A program made the position numbers and the translations under genes. The notes beneath the pieces are model-generated. The model did no database searches and had not been told where the DNA came from. It saw nothing but the letters and a program-made list of their open reading frames with translations. Positions 16,660 to 17,470 of a stretch of DNA of 17,470 bases are shown one piece after another; the first letter of the stretch is position 1; the number at the start of each line of letters is the position of its first letter. The stretch spans positions 1 to 17,470 of the forward strand of contig JADGJL010000596.1 in assembly GCA_027600665.1 (NCBI GenBank), written 5' to 3'. Source of the stretch: Irineochytrium annulatum (taxonomy: Eukaryota > Chytridiomycota > Chytridiomycetes > Chytridiales > Chytridiaceae).

Positions 16660-17470
16660 CTAGTTAAAAATCTCAAAGATTCCCTCGGCGTTCTTGAAGT
16701 TGTTGTCCACGACTGCAAAACAATCTCGTTAGCTGTGATGACTTCAGACCAAAAAATGTCGACGCACCATTCATCAAGAACCAGTTGTCGCAGATATCCC
16801 TAATAAGTTTCCCGCTCTTCGACTCGGGCTCGTACAAATCCCCCCACTTGACCCAGAGCTCGATGGCCTCGTCCTTCCATGCCATGAAGCTGACCGGGTC
16901 GACGACGGTCGGCTGGACGATCTCCTGGCCCGGGAAGACACCCCACGTCACGGCGTTCGGTCCATCGCTCGAGAGGTTCGTCCGGAGGTCGCCCTATTCC
17001 GTTTCGACCTGATTAGCAAGGACGGATGGGAAAACACACGAGTGGCATAAACGTACATTCCGGTTCACGGCGTGGTACGTGATGGTAGGATGTTGCTCAT
17101 TGATCTTCTCGATCAACGCGTCCAGGTTCTTTGGGCTCACGAAGAACTCAAGGTACGCTTTCTGGTAGACATACCCGTTCTTCGGGCCCCACCCGAACCT
17201 CGGGTCGCTGCTGCCCACGCCGTCGACGGCGGGCTGCGAGTTGATCGTGAGGAAGCCGCGGTCGTTCATGGCGATTAGGTGGCGCCGGATGGACTCGGAC
17301 TCGAGCGCGAGCGGGGACGAGCACCAGGGGAGCGCGGGGAGGTCGTTCTGGCAGAAGCGGGTGAAGAGGGTGTGGATGTCGGCTTCGGATTCCGGGTGGG
17401 ACCAAAGGGCGAGGGCTTCGTCTTTGGAGTATTTAAGGGAGACGCCGTAGCCGTCGAGCTCGCCGTAGGC
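16660..17470 (-). CDS. Methylenetetrahydrofolate reductase, C-terminal part (5' end outside window)
   Basis: Exons 17470-17057, 16993-16768 and 16712-16660 encode the last 230 residues; the gene continues beyond the window edge. This enzyme reduces 5,10-methylene-THF to 5-methyl-THF for methionine synthesis. The part seen is the eukaryotic regulatory domain, which binds SAM in characterised homologues. Visible landmarks are [98 protein letters not shown] and the C-terminal [17 protein letters not shown]. Introns are 63 and 55 nt; the second has a CTAAC branch site. The catalytic TIM barrel is not in the window, so activity and paralogue identity (Met12- or Met13-like) cannot be judged. Confidence 0.97.

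Overview
This is nuclear DNA from a fungus, most likely a basidiomycete of the Agaricomycete type. Nearly every gene is split by short introns, mostly 49-84 nt with GTNNGT-like donors, CTRAY branch sites and CAG/TAG/AAG acceptors. Coding DNA is GC-rich, genes are tightly packed on both strands, and a family I chitin synthase is present. I cannot name the species. All exon joins were made by eye from splice consensus, reading phase and family conservation.

Positions 1-2763 hold a tRNA-Val(UAC) on the minus strand, then a compact WTAP/Mum2-like protein (431-1119, minus), a regulatory subunit type of the mRNA m6A methyltransferase complex. Divergent from it by about 26 bp is an unrecognised plus-strand gene (1146-2763). 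Its five exons join in phase, but one in-frame TAA interrupts exon 4.

Positions 3104-7524 hold S-adenosylhomocysteine hydrolase (3104-4662, minus), then a Ddi1 ubiquitin receptor with a retroviral-like aspartic protease fold (4993-6655, minus), and the ESCRT-II subunit VPS25 (6686-7524, plus). The DDI1 and VPS25 start codons are separated by only 30 bp.

Positions 7885-12693 hold a rhomboid intramembrane serine protease and, 185 bp downstream in the same direction, a complete chitin synthase with eight exons.

Positions 12694-16659 are a gene-poor stretch: a possible transcription-factor remnant, hairpins and palindromes, a short-repeat cluster, an exact 21-bp direct repeat 845 bp apart, and an HNH_2-type nuclease gene (minus) whose core is readable but whose 5' part does not join cleanly. 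It looks like the accessory or decaying part of the window.

Positions 16660-17470 hold the 3' end of a methylenetetrahydrofolate reductase gene (minus), cut by the window edge.

Most genes are conserved housekeeping functions: the methyl cycle (AHCY, MTHFR), RNA methylation (WTAP-like), ubiquitin and membrane traffic (DDI1, VPS25) and cell wall or membrane (rhomboid, chitin synthase). I see no CRISPR, prokaryotic mobile element or obviously novel defence system. The most unusual signals are the minimal divergent promoters, the single-stop gene and the HNH/repeat region.
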